Assembly (NCBI GenBank): GCA_905221605.1
Contig: CAJNDS010002354.1
Location: 231,136-263,635 of the forward strand
Length of the DNA: 32,500 nt
Direction: 5' to 3'
DNA from: Symbiodinium natans
Taxonomy: Eukaryota > Sar > Dinophyceae > Suessiales > Symbiodiniaceae
The translations under genes and the position numbers were made by a program. Below, piece after piece: positions 9,448 to 18,947 of the stretch (within the stretch, counting starts at the first letter, position 1; every line of letters begins with the position of its first letter). The notes beneath the pieces were generated by a model. It was given only the letters and a program-made list of their open reading frames with translations, did not search any database and had not been told where the DNA came from.

Positions 9448-10307
9448 GCATTGCCATCTCCTTTGGAAGCCTCCCAAGCGCAACGTGGACCGCCATGGAG
9501 GGCCTGAGCGCAGGTGAGGTGGACGGTCAGCCCGTCAAGCGCCAGCTTCGAGGCCCCCCGATGAGCCTCTTGTTCTATGACCTCAACGGCTCGGACCTCG
9601 ACGTGGACCTGGACGAAGTCGTTGCTGTTGATGAGGATGAGCTCCGTCCTCCAAGTGCGGAGCCACTGGTGATAGGGCTCGACACGGACTCGGGCATCGT
9701 GCCCCAGGCCAGCTGTGTCCGATGGCACGGGAAGGACTGGTCCTCCGATGGCGCCAAGTTGAGGCTTGGGGCCTCCGGGCCAGTTTGTGAGGGTCGCCGC
9801 ACGGGAATCTTCGCCATTTCCTGGGCGGTCTTGGCGTGCTCCAACGCGGCGCGCGTCTTCTCGGAGGAGGCGGCGCAGCGGCTCGCACATGGGGACTGGT
9901 GGTTCAACAACGCCGCCATGCTGGACTACGTGGCCATCGTGGGGTGTTTCGTGGCCATGGGCTTGGCCCACAAAGCGGAGAAAGGCCACAGGGAGATGCT
10001 GAAAGATCCTCAGAATATGGAGGTGGTCCATGCGCTTGAGCAGCAGGAGGAGGGGGTGCGCCAGAAGGCTCGCAAGTTTGTCAGTCAGCGGGGATGGGGT
10101 TCACGTTCACGAAGGCCGAAGAAGGAGAAGCAGAAGGAGAAGAAGAAGAAGCAGCAGGAGGAGAAACACGAGGAGGAAGAGAAGCATGAGAAGAAGGAGG
10201 AGAACCAGAAGAAGGAGGAGGAGAAAGATGAGAAGAAAGAGGAGGACTCGGAGACGCGACGCACAACCAAGTGTGCCGACAAGCTCATGGGTTGGTTGGC
10301 TCACAAG
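9448..10307 (+). CDS. Membrane-protein gene, GPS-like motif and first TM
   Basis: It starts after ATGGTTCAG in phase 1 (IAISFGSLPSATW). Codons near 9714-9818 have a GPS-like layout: CVRW, then WSSDGAKL, then VCEGRRTGIFAIS. The second Cys of the usual pattern is Ala, and the His-Leu-Ser/Thr cleavage triad is replaced, so self-cleavage is not expected. Codons at about 9919-9970 (MLDYVAIVGCFVAMGLA) give the first membrane helix. A long Lys/Glu-rich segment (about 10110-10250) follows, probably a cytoplasmic coil. The exon is best ended at CACAAG|GCCCAT, a GC donor in phase 0. The frame remains open to 10466, reaching telomeric DNA. The GPS assignment rests on the spacing of C, W and FA, not on a search. 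Confidence 0.65.
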
Positions 10308-10582
10308 GCCCATCCGATTTTTTGGGGTGGGCTTTTGGGCAGACATGCTGTCTCGGGTCGTAGAGATTCGGGATCGGGCAGCGCCCAGATTTATATACTA
10401 GCCCTGAGATTTTGTTCCATGATGTTCCTGTTTAGGGTTGGGGGTCTGGGGTTTAGGGTTCAGTAGGTGGCCTGATATTTGGAAGCACCCCCCCCCCCCC
10501 CATATGCACTGTTTATGCTCCTGGTTATGCTCCTGGAGCATTCGCCAAGCCGGTTCATTGGTGAGAATCCCAAAGGCCATCC

Positions 10583-10686
10583 TAAACCCTAAACCCGAAA
10601 CCCGAAACCCGAAACCCGAAACCCTAAACCCTAAACCCTAAACCCTAAACCCTAAACCCTAAACCCTAAACCCTAAACCCTAAACC
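10583..10686 (-). repeat. CCCTAAA/CCCGAAA array in intron
   Basis: Four CCCGAAA units lie within CCCTAAA units. The array ends 5 bp before the ACAG acceptor of the next exon. Confidence 0.95.
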
Positions 10687-10691
10687 CACAG

Positions 10692-10787
10692 GCCATCCAG
10701 CTGCACGTGGGTGCCGACCACACGAAGCTGGCCAAAACCGAGCACCACGCCACGCGGCTGCACCACATCACGGAGGAGACCGCTCGG
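10692..10787 (+). CDS. Membrane-protein gene, 32-codon exon
   Basis: Lies between CCACAG and CGG|GTCGTC, both phase 0. It reads AIQLHVGADHTKLAKTEHHA and ends ITEETAR, a charged loop that would lead into the next helix (RCAAVAARLFGSWAVSAIFY). If read through, it stops at TAA at 10815. The position and phase fit better than the sequence, which I do not recognise. Confidence 0.45.
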
Positions 10788-12033
10788 GTCGTCTACAGAG
10801 GACTGCTCATTGCTTAAGGGTTTAGGGTTTAGGGTTAGGGTTTAGGGTTTAGCATGGCCTAAGAACACCACCCCCTCACCCGCCCCCCCCCCCCCCACCG
10901 CCGCAAAAAACAAAAAAAAAAGAAGGAAACCTGCCTCTGCCTGAGGGAATAGGGATATATATACATACATATATACAGGTATATGTATATATATGATTAT
11001 TATTATTATTATTTGTTGTTTTTTTGGTTGGGGGGGGGGGGCTTCTTAAGCAAATGGTAGAGGAAGCTTCGGAGCCCGAGTGTTGCTCATCTTCCGGGCG
11101 CAGAACCAGTGGTTGGCCTTCCTTTTGCCGCGCTTCGACATGACCTGCACCTCGGGGACGACGTATGAACCCTGAAAGGGTTTAGGGTTTAGGGTTTAGG
11201 GTTTAGGGTTTAGGGTTTAGGGTTTAGGGTTTCGGGTTTTAAGGTTCACATACCTGAATAATGTTGGACTCGGTTTAGTACGGGGGGGTCCCCCCCCCCC
11301 CCCCCCAAACAATTTTGGGGTTTTCGGGGATCCTGAATAGGGTGGGCTGGGGCTGGGACGGGGCTGGGGGTAGGGCGGCTAGGGGTCGAGGGTTGAGGGG
11401 AAGCCTTGAAGCTTGAGGGTCTAAGCTTTCCAGGCTTTGCAGCTCCACGGTCGCCGGGGCTCCGCATAAATGCGGACCACCGAAACAACTTGCTAAAGCG
11501 AATCAGGGCAGCTCGTGGGCTACTCCCTTGGAAAATTGTTTGGGGGCCTGTTTCGTAATGAAATTTTAAAAGGAATTTAAATAAGGCTGGACACCAAAAA
11601 ATTCCGGAGCTTCTCATTCAAAACTTTTTTTAGTTTTTGGCTCCCCGGCCCCCCGCCCTTCAACCCCGGCCGGCAAACATCGCATAATTGAGGACCACCC
11701 TAATCAATGGGGGGTCCCCTATAAGATTTCCGGAAAAACGCATAATAGTGCCCCCTCTCACCAAACCGGGTGCAACATTAAAATGAACACTAAAGGGAGT
11801 TTATGGTTCATATTCCTTAGTCGGAGTTATAGGGTTCATGGTTCATATACCTTAGTAGGAGTTATAGGGTTTATGGTTCATATACCTTAATAGGAGTTCT
11901 GTAGGGTTTATGGTTCATATACCTTAGTAGGAGTTTTAGGGTTTATGGCTCATATACCTTTATAGGAGTTATAGTAGTATAGGGTCCATGACCCCAATTT
12001 TAGGGTTCGTGTTGGTCCCCAAAAGGCAGGCAG
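10788..12033 (+). other. Intron, 1.25 kb
   Basis: Contains TTTAGGG arrays (10815-10850, 11178-11240), C, A and G tracts around 10886-11041, CATA/TATG and TTA microsatellites (10940-11010), the 17-C tract at 11290 and the 35-bp tandem repeat at 11805. A short coding-like piece at 11100-11170 was not assigned. The 3' border is either CAGGCAG (12033) or GGCAG (12029). Confidence 0.55.
11805..11990 (+). repeat. 35-bp tandem repeat, five units
   Basis: Units start at 11805, 11840, 11875, 11912 and 11947. The core is GGTTCATATACCTTAGTAGG followed by AGTTATAGGGTTTAT. The third unit carries 2 extra bases. The unit ends in a telomere-like AGGGTTTAT. Confidence 0.9.
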
Positions 12034-13057
12034 CGATGCGCCGCGGTCGCCGCGCGGCTCTTCGGTAGCTGGGCCGTCTCCGCCATCTTCTATGAGTCCG
12101 GCGCCAGGGATAAGGACGCATACGAAGACCTAGCTTGCCCCAGGAAGGACTTCAGGAATGATCTGACGGGCTTCGTTGTCATCACGCTTACGGTAGCCTT
12201 GGCGAGTCGAGCCGGCAGCTCCCTTCCTGTGTCGCTGCTCCTGGGAATAGGCAGAAACAAGCAGAGGAATCAGCGCAAGAAGTGCCGGAGGGTGCTCTTC
12301 TGGGTCTTTGCCGGCAGCTACGTGCTGCTCTGCCAGTACATCATCTGCAGCTTCGCTGCCACGGTGGCCGACGATGACATCCTTCAGTGGCTCCTGACAA
12401 GTTTGCAGAACCTTGTGCTCGAAATGGTCCTGCTGCCGGCCATCCCCGCAGTGTTGGTTGCATCCTACTTGGGCTTTCGCGAGGAGACGGCGCGGACCAA
12501 GCAGTTAAAGGCGGCCTGCCCCTGGATGGACCACTCGAAGAAAAGCGCTCCCTCCCTGGTCGCCGGGCTCCGGCAGCGCGGCCGGGGCGGCGTGGCGGCC
12601 ATCCGCGCAGTGCTCCATCGCTCACGCTTGGGTGGCCCGGCCAGAGCCGCTTCTGCCGATGATGCTGGTGGTGAGCGTGGTGGTCATGGTGATCATGGTG
12701 ATCATGGAGGGCAAGGAGGGCAGGGAGGGCAAGCAGGGCAAGAGCCGGCGGCGCTGAGCGCCATTGTTGTGGAGGTCCCCCCAGATGTGGTTTTGCCGAA
12801 GATCGCCCAGGTTGCTGAGGATGCTCCGGAGCTCCATCACCCAGCTCTCTCGGCTCCTTCGGCTTCGGCTCCCTCGGCCTCGCCACCCTCGGCGGCACCC
12901 TCGGCGGCACCCTGGGCGGCACCCTCGGCGGCCCCCTCGGCCCCCTCGGCCCCCTCGGCCCCCTCGGCTCCGGCGACCTCTGACGCGCCGATTCCGAAGG
13001 CCAAGGCGCCGAAGAGGACGCTTCGGATACCCAAGGCTGCTCGACAGTCGCAGGCAG
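12034..13057 (+). CDS. Membrane-protein gene, polycystin-like helix cluster
   Basis: Hydrophobic helices are visible at about 12055-12096 (RLFGSWAVSAIFYE, the small-residue pattern seen in the polycystin-1-like first helix of the pore half), 12172-12206 (FVVITLTVALA), 12292-12362 (VLFWVFAGSYVLLCQYIICS) and 12388-12477 (a long hydrophobic stretch ending AVLVASYLGF). The remainder is cytoplasmic: a basic segment, a Gly/His/Gln repeat near 12665-12740 and a Ser/Pro/Ala repeat near 12840-12970. It ends in phase 1 at GGCAG|GTATGTGG. The frame reads through to a stop at 13137 if unspliced. The polycystin likeness is inferred from the order of parts; no PLAT domain was seen. Confidence 0.65.
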
Positions 13058-14072
13058 GTATGTGGGGGGTCTTGGAGCTTCAGGCTTCTAGGGTCACACG
13101 GTCAAGTGGGCTTGTGACGTCTAGGTTTTCCGGCTGAGTTTATATCAGTCAGGCTCTGGCCTCAGGCCGTGATGGCTTTTGGCGGGTTCGGCTTTGACAT
13201 CTCGGCTTTTGGGGTTCAGCTCCTGGGGTACAGAGTTTCGCATACAGCCGTCGGAAAGGCGATTGTCCAAAACCCAAAACCCTTGACCAACTAAACCCTA
13301 AACCCCCAAACCAGTCCCCCGCCTAAGCCTTGAGCCCCTGACGAGCGGCTGAAGAGCAAGGGAAGAAGCAACGCAGTTGTGAAGACTTTCTCTAGGGTTT
13401 AGGGGTTTGTAGGGATTAGTTTTCAGGGTAAACCACGAACCCGAAGCCCGCTCCCAAAGTTTCATTGAAGTTAGTAAGCCCCAACCTCTCAAGGCCTGAA
13501 CCCTACACTTCCCTGTCGTTTTCGATGATTAGCTCCAAGCTTTCATCCACCCGAAAGTCTCAAACCCTATATCCAAACCTCTTCAACCCTTAAGCCTTTT
13601 AATCCTTCGACCCTTTAGGCCTTTAAGCCCCTTTACATCCTTGAAACCGTGAAACCTTAAACCCTTAAAACCCTTTAAGCCCATAAACCCTTGAACCTTA
13701 AAGCACTTAAAACCCTTAACACCTGTGACCCGTCAACCCCTAAACCCTAAGCCCCGAAAAGCAGCCTGACACTCTTAGTCCCTATGCCAGGCGCCCAAGT
13801 CTTCCCTGTCTGCGGGGTCCACGAAAGAAGGCGCGCCAATATGGGTACATAAGGTTCAGTTGGGCACTTGGAGGTTCATGATGGGTACTTATATAACATA
13901 TAAGATCACGAGTACCCTAAGCCGTACTTTAGGTATAGTTACCATACTTAAAAGTGCTCCTCGCCTCCTTACCTCCGGGTCTCCTGGGCATGGTGGCTCC
14001 GTGAAGTGCCCACCCCCAGAGACGCCGAGAATCCCTGGCGAAACGAAGCCCGCGCAGAGTCCCGCCGATTAG

Positions 14073-14247
14073 GGTTTGGGGTTTAGGGTTTAGGGTTTAG
14101 GGTTTATAGGGTTTATAGGGTTTATAGGGTTTATAGGGTTTATAGGGTTTATAGGGTTTATAGGGTTTATAGGGTTTATCGGGTTTATAGGTTTTATAGG
14201 GTTTTTTACAGGGTTTATAGGGTTTATAGGGTTTAGGGTAACCTCCA
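14073..14247 (+). repeat. TTTAGGG/TTTATAGGG array
   Basis: Four TTTAGGG-type units are followed by about fifteen copies of the 9-mer TTTATAGGG. It is the mirror-strand counterpart of the array at 4797. Confidence 0.95.
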
Positions 14248-14822
14248 GAGAGGCCCGCAGAGAGTCCTCCGATGGAGTGCCCACGTGCCGAGTATCCTTG
14301 GAGTGTGGTGATTTTCGCAATCGCTGGCGCTAGTGTTCCGACATCAGGGGGCTGTAGGGTGGCAATGATCGAAGTAAGCATTTTGCGCATGAGAATTGCT
14401 ATGATTAGTAATATATACTCAAGAGGAATCTTATTGAATAGTAGTTATTCACATTTATGTGCTTTTTGGGAGGGTTTACTTCAAAGCGACCGGTTTGCGT
14501 GTTGGACTTTGGGGTTCCGGCTGCAGAAATATGATTGTTGAGAGTTTCCATACCCTGCCGACGACAGCTATCCCGAAGGGAGCTAGCACTATGACACGCG
14601 CGCGCCCGAAGTCCTAAAGCCTAAACCCTGTAAACCCTTAAACCATCTTAAGCCTAGTCTCCAACCCCTAAGCCCTAAGCCAAACCTTAGAAAGGTCTGA
14701 GAAGGGTGCAAATCGTAGGTATGGGCCTGCGGAAATGTCGGCAAGCTACGCAGGCACTGTCGGAATCCGAAGTAGCATCCACAGTCCTCACTCCTCACAC
14801 CCTCAACCCGAAACACCGCCAG

Positions 14823-14921
14823 CTATAGGGGCCTTAATGGTTTGAACAGAGTTTTGGGGGTTATCATAGTATAATTCTCACAAGGGAATACGATTAGTAA
14901 TTATTCCGAGCCCCTATACCT
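14823..14921 (+). mobile_element. Inverted-repeat element at intron end
   Basis: Begins TATAGGGGCCTTAA and ends GAGCCCCTATA, giving 9-bp inverted ends about 100 bp apart. The next AG (14929) is the exon acceptor. Its first 14 bases match the intron at 29340, suggesting a fourth introner family. Confidence 0.5.
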
Positions 14922-14929
14922 GCCGCCAG

Positions 14930-15129
14930 GTAGCACCAGTGGGGAGGTTTCAATCACCCCGGAGGGCATCAAGACTCCGGTGGTGGCCCCACTCGAGGTG
15001 AAGACCAAGCCTCCAGTGCCCGTGATAGAGGAGACAGGCCCGCACAGCCAACCGGCAGACAGTCCCGTGTTCGCGCGGAGACGAGCCCAGATCCCCGGCC
15101 GGCCGATTAAGCTCAGAAGCCCGGCAAAG
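14930..15129 (+). CDS. Membrane-protein gene, tail exon
   Basis: Joins in phase 1 to the previous exon (SQA-G-STSGEVSITPEG). It is Pro/Lys/Glu-rich (TPVVAPLEVKTKPPVPVIEE) and so probably cytoplasmic. It ends at GCAAAG|GTGATC in phase 0. The alternative is read-through into an Arg/Ser-rich stretch with a TAG at 15250. Confidence 0.5.
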
Positions 15130-15223
15130 GTGATCCCAAAAGGAAGCCAGGAGGGAGCAAGGAGGAGAAGCAGAGTAAGCAGAGCATCTGCAACAAGGCG
15201 CGCTGAGCGAGCCTCACGTGCAG

Positions 15224-15421
15224 GGCGCCCATCGGCGCGAGGAAGCCAGTAGCCAGAAGTTCCAAGAAGACCTTACTCCTGCAACTGTGTTACTTGAACA
15301 AGTTCTCAGCAAGAATTTTCGGAGTGCCTGGAACAAGAACCCAGCTTCTCCAGCATTCTCTGGCTTCTGGCAAAATGCTTCGTATGCAATCCGCGGAGCT
15401 CCCGTCATGAGAGTCAATTAG
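15224..15421 (+). CDS. Membrane-protein gene, last exon
   Basis: After CACGTGCAG this phase-0 frame reads SSQKFQEDLTPATVLLEQVL, then FSGFWQNASYAIRGAPVM, and ends at TAG. The composition is that of a folded C-terminus and is more protein-like than the competing frame. The preceding 94-nt intron is short but plausible for this genome. Confidence 0.5.
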   Translation, partial: GAHRREEASSQKFQEDLTPATVLLEQVLSKNFRSAWNKNPASPAFSGFWQNASYAIRGAPVMRVN

Positions 15422-16375
15422 AGTCTCTGGGCTCCATCGCGGTCGTCTGCTGTCCCCTCACCCCCAGAGAGGCGAACCACCGCGGCGGACCCAGATTTGT
15501 GCAGAGTGCTAGTTTATCTTTTGTCCCCTTCTATTATAAACAAGGACGGATCCTCCCCGGCTCGGAAAAGAGCTGTGTATGCCGAGCATACTGAGTACAT
15601 GCCAATGATGTCCATGTGGCCGTGTCCGTTTTGCTGAGCAACTATTGCGGCAGAATGCGTGGCAGGTCGTCAATGATGCGCCCTTATGTGTCCTTGGGCA
15701 CTAGCTATACTAGCATCTAATCCACAGTACGTTCCCGAGCCCTGCACCTCTAGCCCACAAGACGACCCCACAGCAAAATGCCGGGAAGAAGCATCCCGAC
15801 CCGGCCCGTAGATTCATGAGGTGTGCGAAGCACAGCTCACCTCCTTTGTCCCTAGTTGGTGGAGTAGCCTTGCGACAGCGGCGACTCATTCAAAAGGCAT
15901 TTATTTTTTGCTTCATGACACGTAAAACTCGGAGTTCGGGGCTCAGGTTTTGGGTTCATGACAGTCGGGCGGTTCTACCCAGGCGTGCAAGGGATGCTGA
16001 TACCTTCGGCCTTTGGGGGGAGGACTGTTGAGGGCCAGGGTGTCTTCGTGCTCTTTAGCAGAGTTTGTGCATTAGGGTGTCGACGTCTGCGGTGGGGGGG
16101 GGGGCCCCTTTAGACACATCCTCTCCGTCCCATGTGGTTCACAGCAGGCCGCGCGTGATGTCCCAAAATATCTGCCAACCACGCCCTCCATTCCTCCAAC
16201 CGAAGAAATGACCCGCCACTCCTATGCTTGACTCTGGCCACCCTAAAAAGCCCACCGTGGCTGAAGGGTGCACAGCCTCCCCTTCTTCCACATGTTGACG
16301 CAGCCTACACATTGCCACACACCCCAGAGCCCTGAAGAAGCCTCAGGTATGAAGGGAATCCATACCCACTGAATA

Positions 16376-16465
16376 ACCCTAAACCCTAAACCCTAAACCC
16401 TAAACCCTAAACCCTAAACCCTAAACCCTAAACCCTAAACCCTAAACCCTAAACCCTAAACCCTA
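16376..16465 (-). repeat. Perfect CCCTAAA array
   Basis: About twelve uninterrupted units, among the most homogeneous arrays in the window. Confidence 0.95.
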
Positions 16466-16725
16466 CAAAACACCTGGGACTCGCCTACCCCAATAGACCC
16501 CGCATGAGCTTCGCAGAAGGGACACTTTCGCCACGCGGTCGATGGCGATGCGATGGCTAAAGTCCATGACGCCCTCACTCTTCCCGGTGCAGGGGGTTCC
16601 TCGAGCTGGAGAATTGCCGTTGCTTGATAGGGTTTAGGGTTTAGGGTTTCGGGTTTTGGGTTTTGGGTTTTGGGTTTTGGGTTTAGGGTTTAGGGTTTAG
16701 GGCTTAGGGTTTAGGGTTTAGGGGT

Positions 16726-16847
16726 CATGTACCCTATACCACGAAATTCCTCTCAAGGTGGCATGAGTCATAAGCCCTTTCAGGGCATGTATCCTCTACG
16801 ACTAGAAATTCCGATTGAGGTGTCTGAACCCTAAACCCTTTCAGGGC
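16726..16847 (+). repeat. 60-bp tandem duplication
   Basis: Two diverged units start at 16726 and 16786. Both begin CATGTAYCCTMTACSAC, contain GAAATTCC and end CCCTTTCAGGG. Confidence 0.7.
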
Positions 16848-17402
16848 TCATTTTTTCCGCAAGGGATGCTTGCGCAGTATGTTTTCCTTAGAGGCCAAGA
16901 ATGAACCCCAAAACAACTTGCATCGTGCACCTGGCACCACTCTCCCGCCTACTGGGGTACATGCACATATTTGGGTAGGTCTCTAAACTAGGGTCCCGGT
17001 TGCGGGGGAGTTGCTTTTTGTAAGTGTGCCCGAGGTCCGACGCCGCATCACCAAGAAGACGCCGCCCACAGCCCTCGTAAGGCCTGGGTTGTGAGGGTTG
17101 AGGGTTGAGGGTTTAGGGGTGCGGGTTTAGGGTGTAGGGTTTAGAGTTTGGGGTCTGGGGTTTAGGGTTTAGGGCTAGGGTTTCGGGTTTAGGGTTTAGG
17201 TGTAGGGTTTAGGGTTTAGGGTTCAGGGTTAGGGGTTTTGGGGTGTAGGGGTTTAGGGTTATTTCAATCCCAAGGACCTTGTCTGGTGCGATTTTTGGGG
17301 GTCCGGGAATTTCTGGAGAGCGTTGGATGGCAAGTCTTGAGCCGCAAACCTCTGAAGGAAGGTGTGTTGGTTCGGGAGGGTTAAGGTTTCGGGCCCCTTA
17401 GA

Positions 17403-17480
17403 ACCCTAAACCCTAAACCCTAAACCCTAAACCCTAAACCCTAAACCCGAAGCCCTAAACCCTAAACCCTAAACCCTTAA
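17403..17480 (-). repeat. CCCTAAA array upstream of zinc-finger gene
   Basis: About eleven units with one CCCGAAG variant. It ends about 315 bp before the zinc-finger start codon. The DNA between shows no clear exon. Confidence 0.9.
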
Positions 17481-17794
17481 ACCTCAGGCTTGGGGCCTAG
17501 GGTTCAGGACACAAGGGTCCTCCCGGCTTCGAAAAGCGAGCTCAGTGGACTCTTGTATGGTTTGAAGGTTAGGGCCATAAGGGTCTGTCATGTCAGCTTC
17601 AGGCATGCATGGTTCACGTTCGCAGTTTTTGAAATGTAGCCTGTCTGCAGGGGCCTTCGAAACAAGGCCCGGCAATTTGTGGATTGGTTGGCACCGATTG
17701 ACATTGCTGCCTGTGGTCGCAAGCCGTGTGAGAACTCAGGTGCTAAGGATATTGCAATCCTTGGAAGCCACTCGCACAGCCGCAACCCCGAGGG

Positions 17795-18796
17795 ATGTCG
17801 TCTTACGGCGGAGCGAAGTCTGCGACTGTAGACTCCGGCAGTTTCACAGGCTGGCCACCTGCGGTGCAGCATCCAACGCAAGAGCATCCTGGTGTCACAG
17901 ACGGGGCCCGTCATTGCAACTTCTGGCGGCGGGATGGCAGCTGCAAGCATGGAGACAGTTGCAAGTTCCTGCATTCCGAGTCCCTGAAAGGCACCGGCAT
18001 GGAGACCAGGACATGTTCATTCTGGCGCAGCGGTACCTGCAAGCTTGGCAGCAACTGCAGGTACTTGCATACAGATTTGAAGAAGGCTCCGTGCAAATTT
18101 TGGGAAAGTCGAGGCATCTGCAGAAATGGAGAGGAATGTCGTTTTGAGCATGGAGAGCTGTCCAACTGTGCACAGTACATGGCAGGGAAGGGGTGTCGCA
18201 AAGGATGCAATTTCAAGCATCCGGCGCCGAACGGAGAGGTGCCGCTGTGTAGAAACTTTGTGGAGGGTTCTCAGTGCAACGAAGACTGCAAGCTCCAGCA
18301 CCCAACTCCGAAAGTGATCATGCTGCATGTGCGCGGCATGTCCGGCGCGGAGCTTCTGAGTGACTACAAGATCTCGGAGTTCGAATGCCTGGTCACAATG
18401 TATAGCCTCATCACGGAGAAACTGCCAGGGGAACAGCAGTGCTTGGAACTCCTTCATGGAACTCAATGCCTGAACCGGTTTGACACAGCGTACACGGCGA
18501 GCCTATCTGACGGAGATGACCTTACCGCAGTTGTGGGCTTCCGCTGCATTGAGTGTGGAGGTAACCACGAGGTCCCAGAACCCAGCTGCTATCACCAGGG
18601 AAGATCCGACACCCACCCTTTCGAGTATTTTCGCAAGCCGGCTCCAGATCATGTGCGGAACAGGCCAAGGCGGCGTGGTGGTTGGGATCCCGATTATGAT
18701 GGCATGTCTGGCAACTGGAATTGTTGTGGGTGCGACGATGAATCCAACAAGTTGTGCTCGAATCACTACAGCAGACTTTGCGCATGCCATAGGTAA
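17795..18796 (+). CDS. Five-finger CCCH zinc-finger protein
   Basis: Five CCCH fingers lie in residues about 41-175. Three have C-x7/8-C-x5-C-x3-H spacing (CNFWRRDGSCKHGDSCKFLH; CSFWRSGTCKLGSNCRYLH; CKFWESRGICRNGEECRFEH). Two have a shortened C-x8-C-x3-C-x3-H (CAQYMAGKGCRKGCNFKH; CRNFVEGSQCNEDCKLQH). CCCH fingers of this kind usually bind single-stranded RNA. A ubiquitin-like stretch follows (VIMLHVRGMSGAELL to SDGDDLTAVVGF). The end is a second Cys/His-rich region (CIECGGNHEVPEPSC; NWNCCGCDDES; CSNHYSRLCACHR), possibly another zinc site. It is a single long exon. The ATG is the first in frame after GCAACCCCGAGGG. The stop TAA overlaps AG|GTAAGG, a perfect donor, so the protein may continue by splicing. 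A role in RNA binding is inferred from the family. Confidence 0.85.
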   Translation: MSSYGGAKSATVDSGSFTGWPPAVQHPTQEHPGVTDGARHCNFWRRDGSCKHGDSCKFLHSESLKGTGMETRTCSFWRSGTCKLGSNCRYLHTDLKKAPCKFWESRGICRNGEECRFEHGELSNCAQYMAGKGCRKGCNFKHPAPNGEVPLCRNFVEGSQCNEDCKLQHPTPKVIMLHVRGMSGAELLSDYKISEFECLVTMYSLITEKLPGEQQCLELLHGTQCLNRFDTAYTASLSDGDDLTAVVGFRCIECGGNHEVPEPSCYHQGRSDTHPFEYFRKPAPDHVRNRPRRRGGWDPDYDGMSGNWNCCGCDDESNKLCSNHYSRLCACHR

Positions 18797-18947
18797 GGCT
18801 TGACTGCAGAACTGATAACCTTGGCAGCCCAGTGGTACCCTTTTCCCTATTTTTGGTTCAAGGTTCCCTTATAATGTAGCCAAAAAGGGTGCCCTTATTA
18901 TGAGATGGTTGCTGGGCTACCAAGTAGGGCTTGACTGCAGAACTGAT
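18793..18947 (+). repeat. 24-bp direct repeats flanking an introner
   Basis: 18793-18816 and 18924-18947 differ at one base and share GGCTTGACTGCAGAACTGAT. They flank the introner copy between them. The left copy begins exactly at the possible donor of the zinc-finger exon. Confidence 0.95.
18824..18924 (+). mobile_element. Introner family 2, copy C (no telomeric insert)
   Basis: Ends are CTTG|GCAGCCCAGTGGTACCC and GGTTGCTGGGCTACCAAG, inverted over 14 bp with one mismatch. The interior holds GGTTCCCTTATAA and CCCTTATTATGAG. It lacks TTTAGGG, so it serves as the uninterrupted form of the family. Confidence 0.8.

Larger units (their letters stand above)
13058..14929 (+). other. Intron, 1.87 kb
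   Basis: A GT-AG intron in phase 1 on both sides. It contains degenerate telomere-like DNA (13265-13320, 13560-13760), a GGAGGTTCATG fragment at about 13869 related to introner family 3, the TTTATAGGG array, and an inverted-repeat element at its 3' end. Confidence 0.6.
5767..15421 (+). other. Gene model: mucin-like GPS/polycystin-like protein
   Basis: Best-fit exons are 5767-5822, 5967-6085, 6195-6212, 6313-9033, 9196-9333 (end uncertain), 9448-10307, 10692-10787, 12034-13057, 14930-15129 and 15224-15421. The join phases agree at every boundary in this list, with donors GT (most), GG (6086) and GC (9334, 10308). The order of parts (Ser/Thr stalk, Cys-rich part, GPS-like motif, membrane helix, charged coil, helix cluster, tail) matches adhesion-type or polycystin-1-like membrane proteins. 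Nearly every intron contains telomeric repeats or an introner. The 5' end is unknown. Confidence 0.55.
15422..17400. other. No gene recognised
   Basis: Holds telomere-type arrays (16376-16465, 16629-16725, 17098-17262), a G tract (16095-16104) and a 60-bp tandem duplication (16726-16847). Short open frames at 15816-16031 have no splice or composition support. A possible small exon ending CCCTC|GTAAGG is at about 17025-17076. Confidence 0.6.

Noticed and set aside
12341-12922. Minus-strand frames opposite the helix-cluster exon
   Set aside because: Pro/Arg/His-rich shadows of a GC-rich exon whose + frame has clear membrane helices and phase-matched borders.
14090-14390. Minus-strand frames of Asn-Pro-Ile and Tyr-Lys-Pro repeats
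   Set aside because: They are simply translations of the TTTATAGGG array.
15816-16031. A 71-codon + frame
   Set aside because: No acceptor, donor, domain or composition bias supports it.
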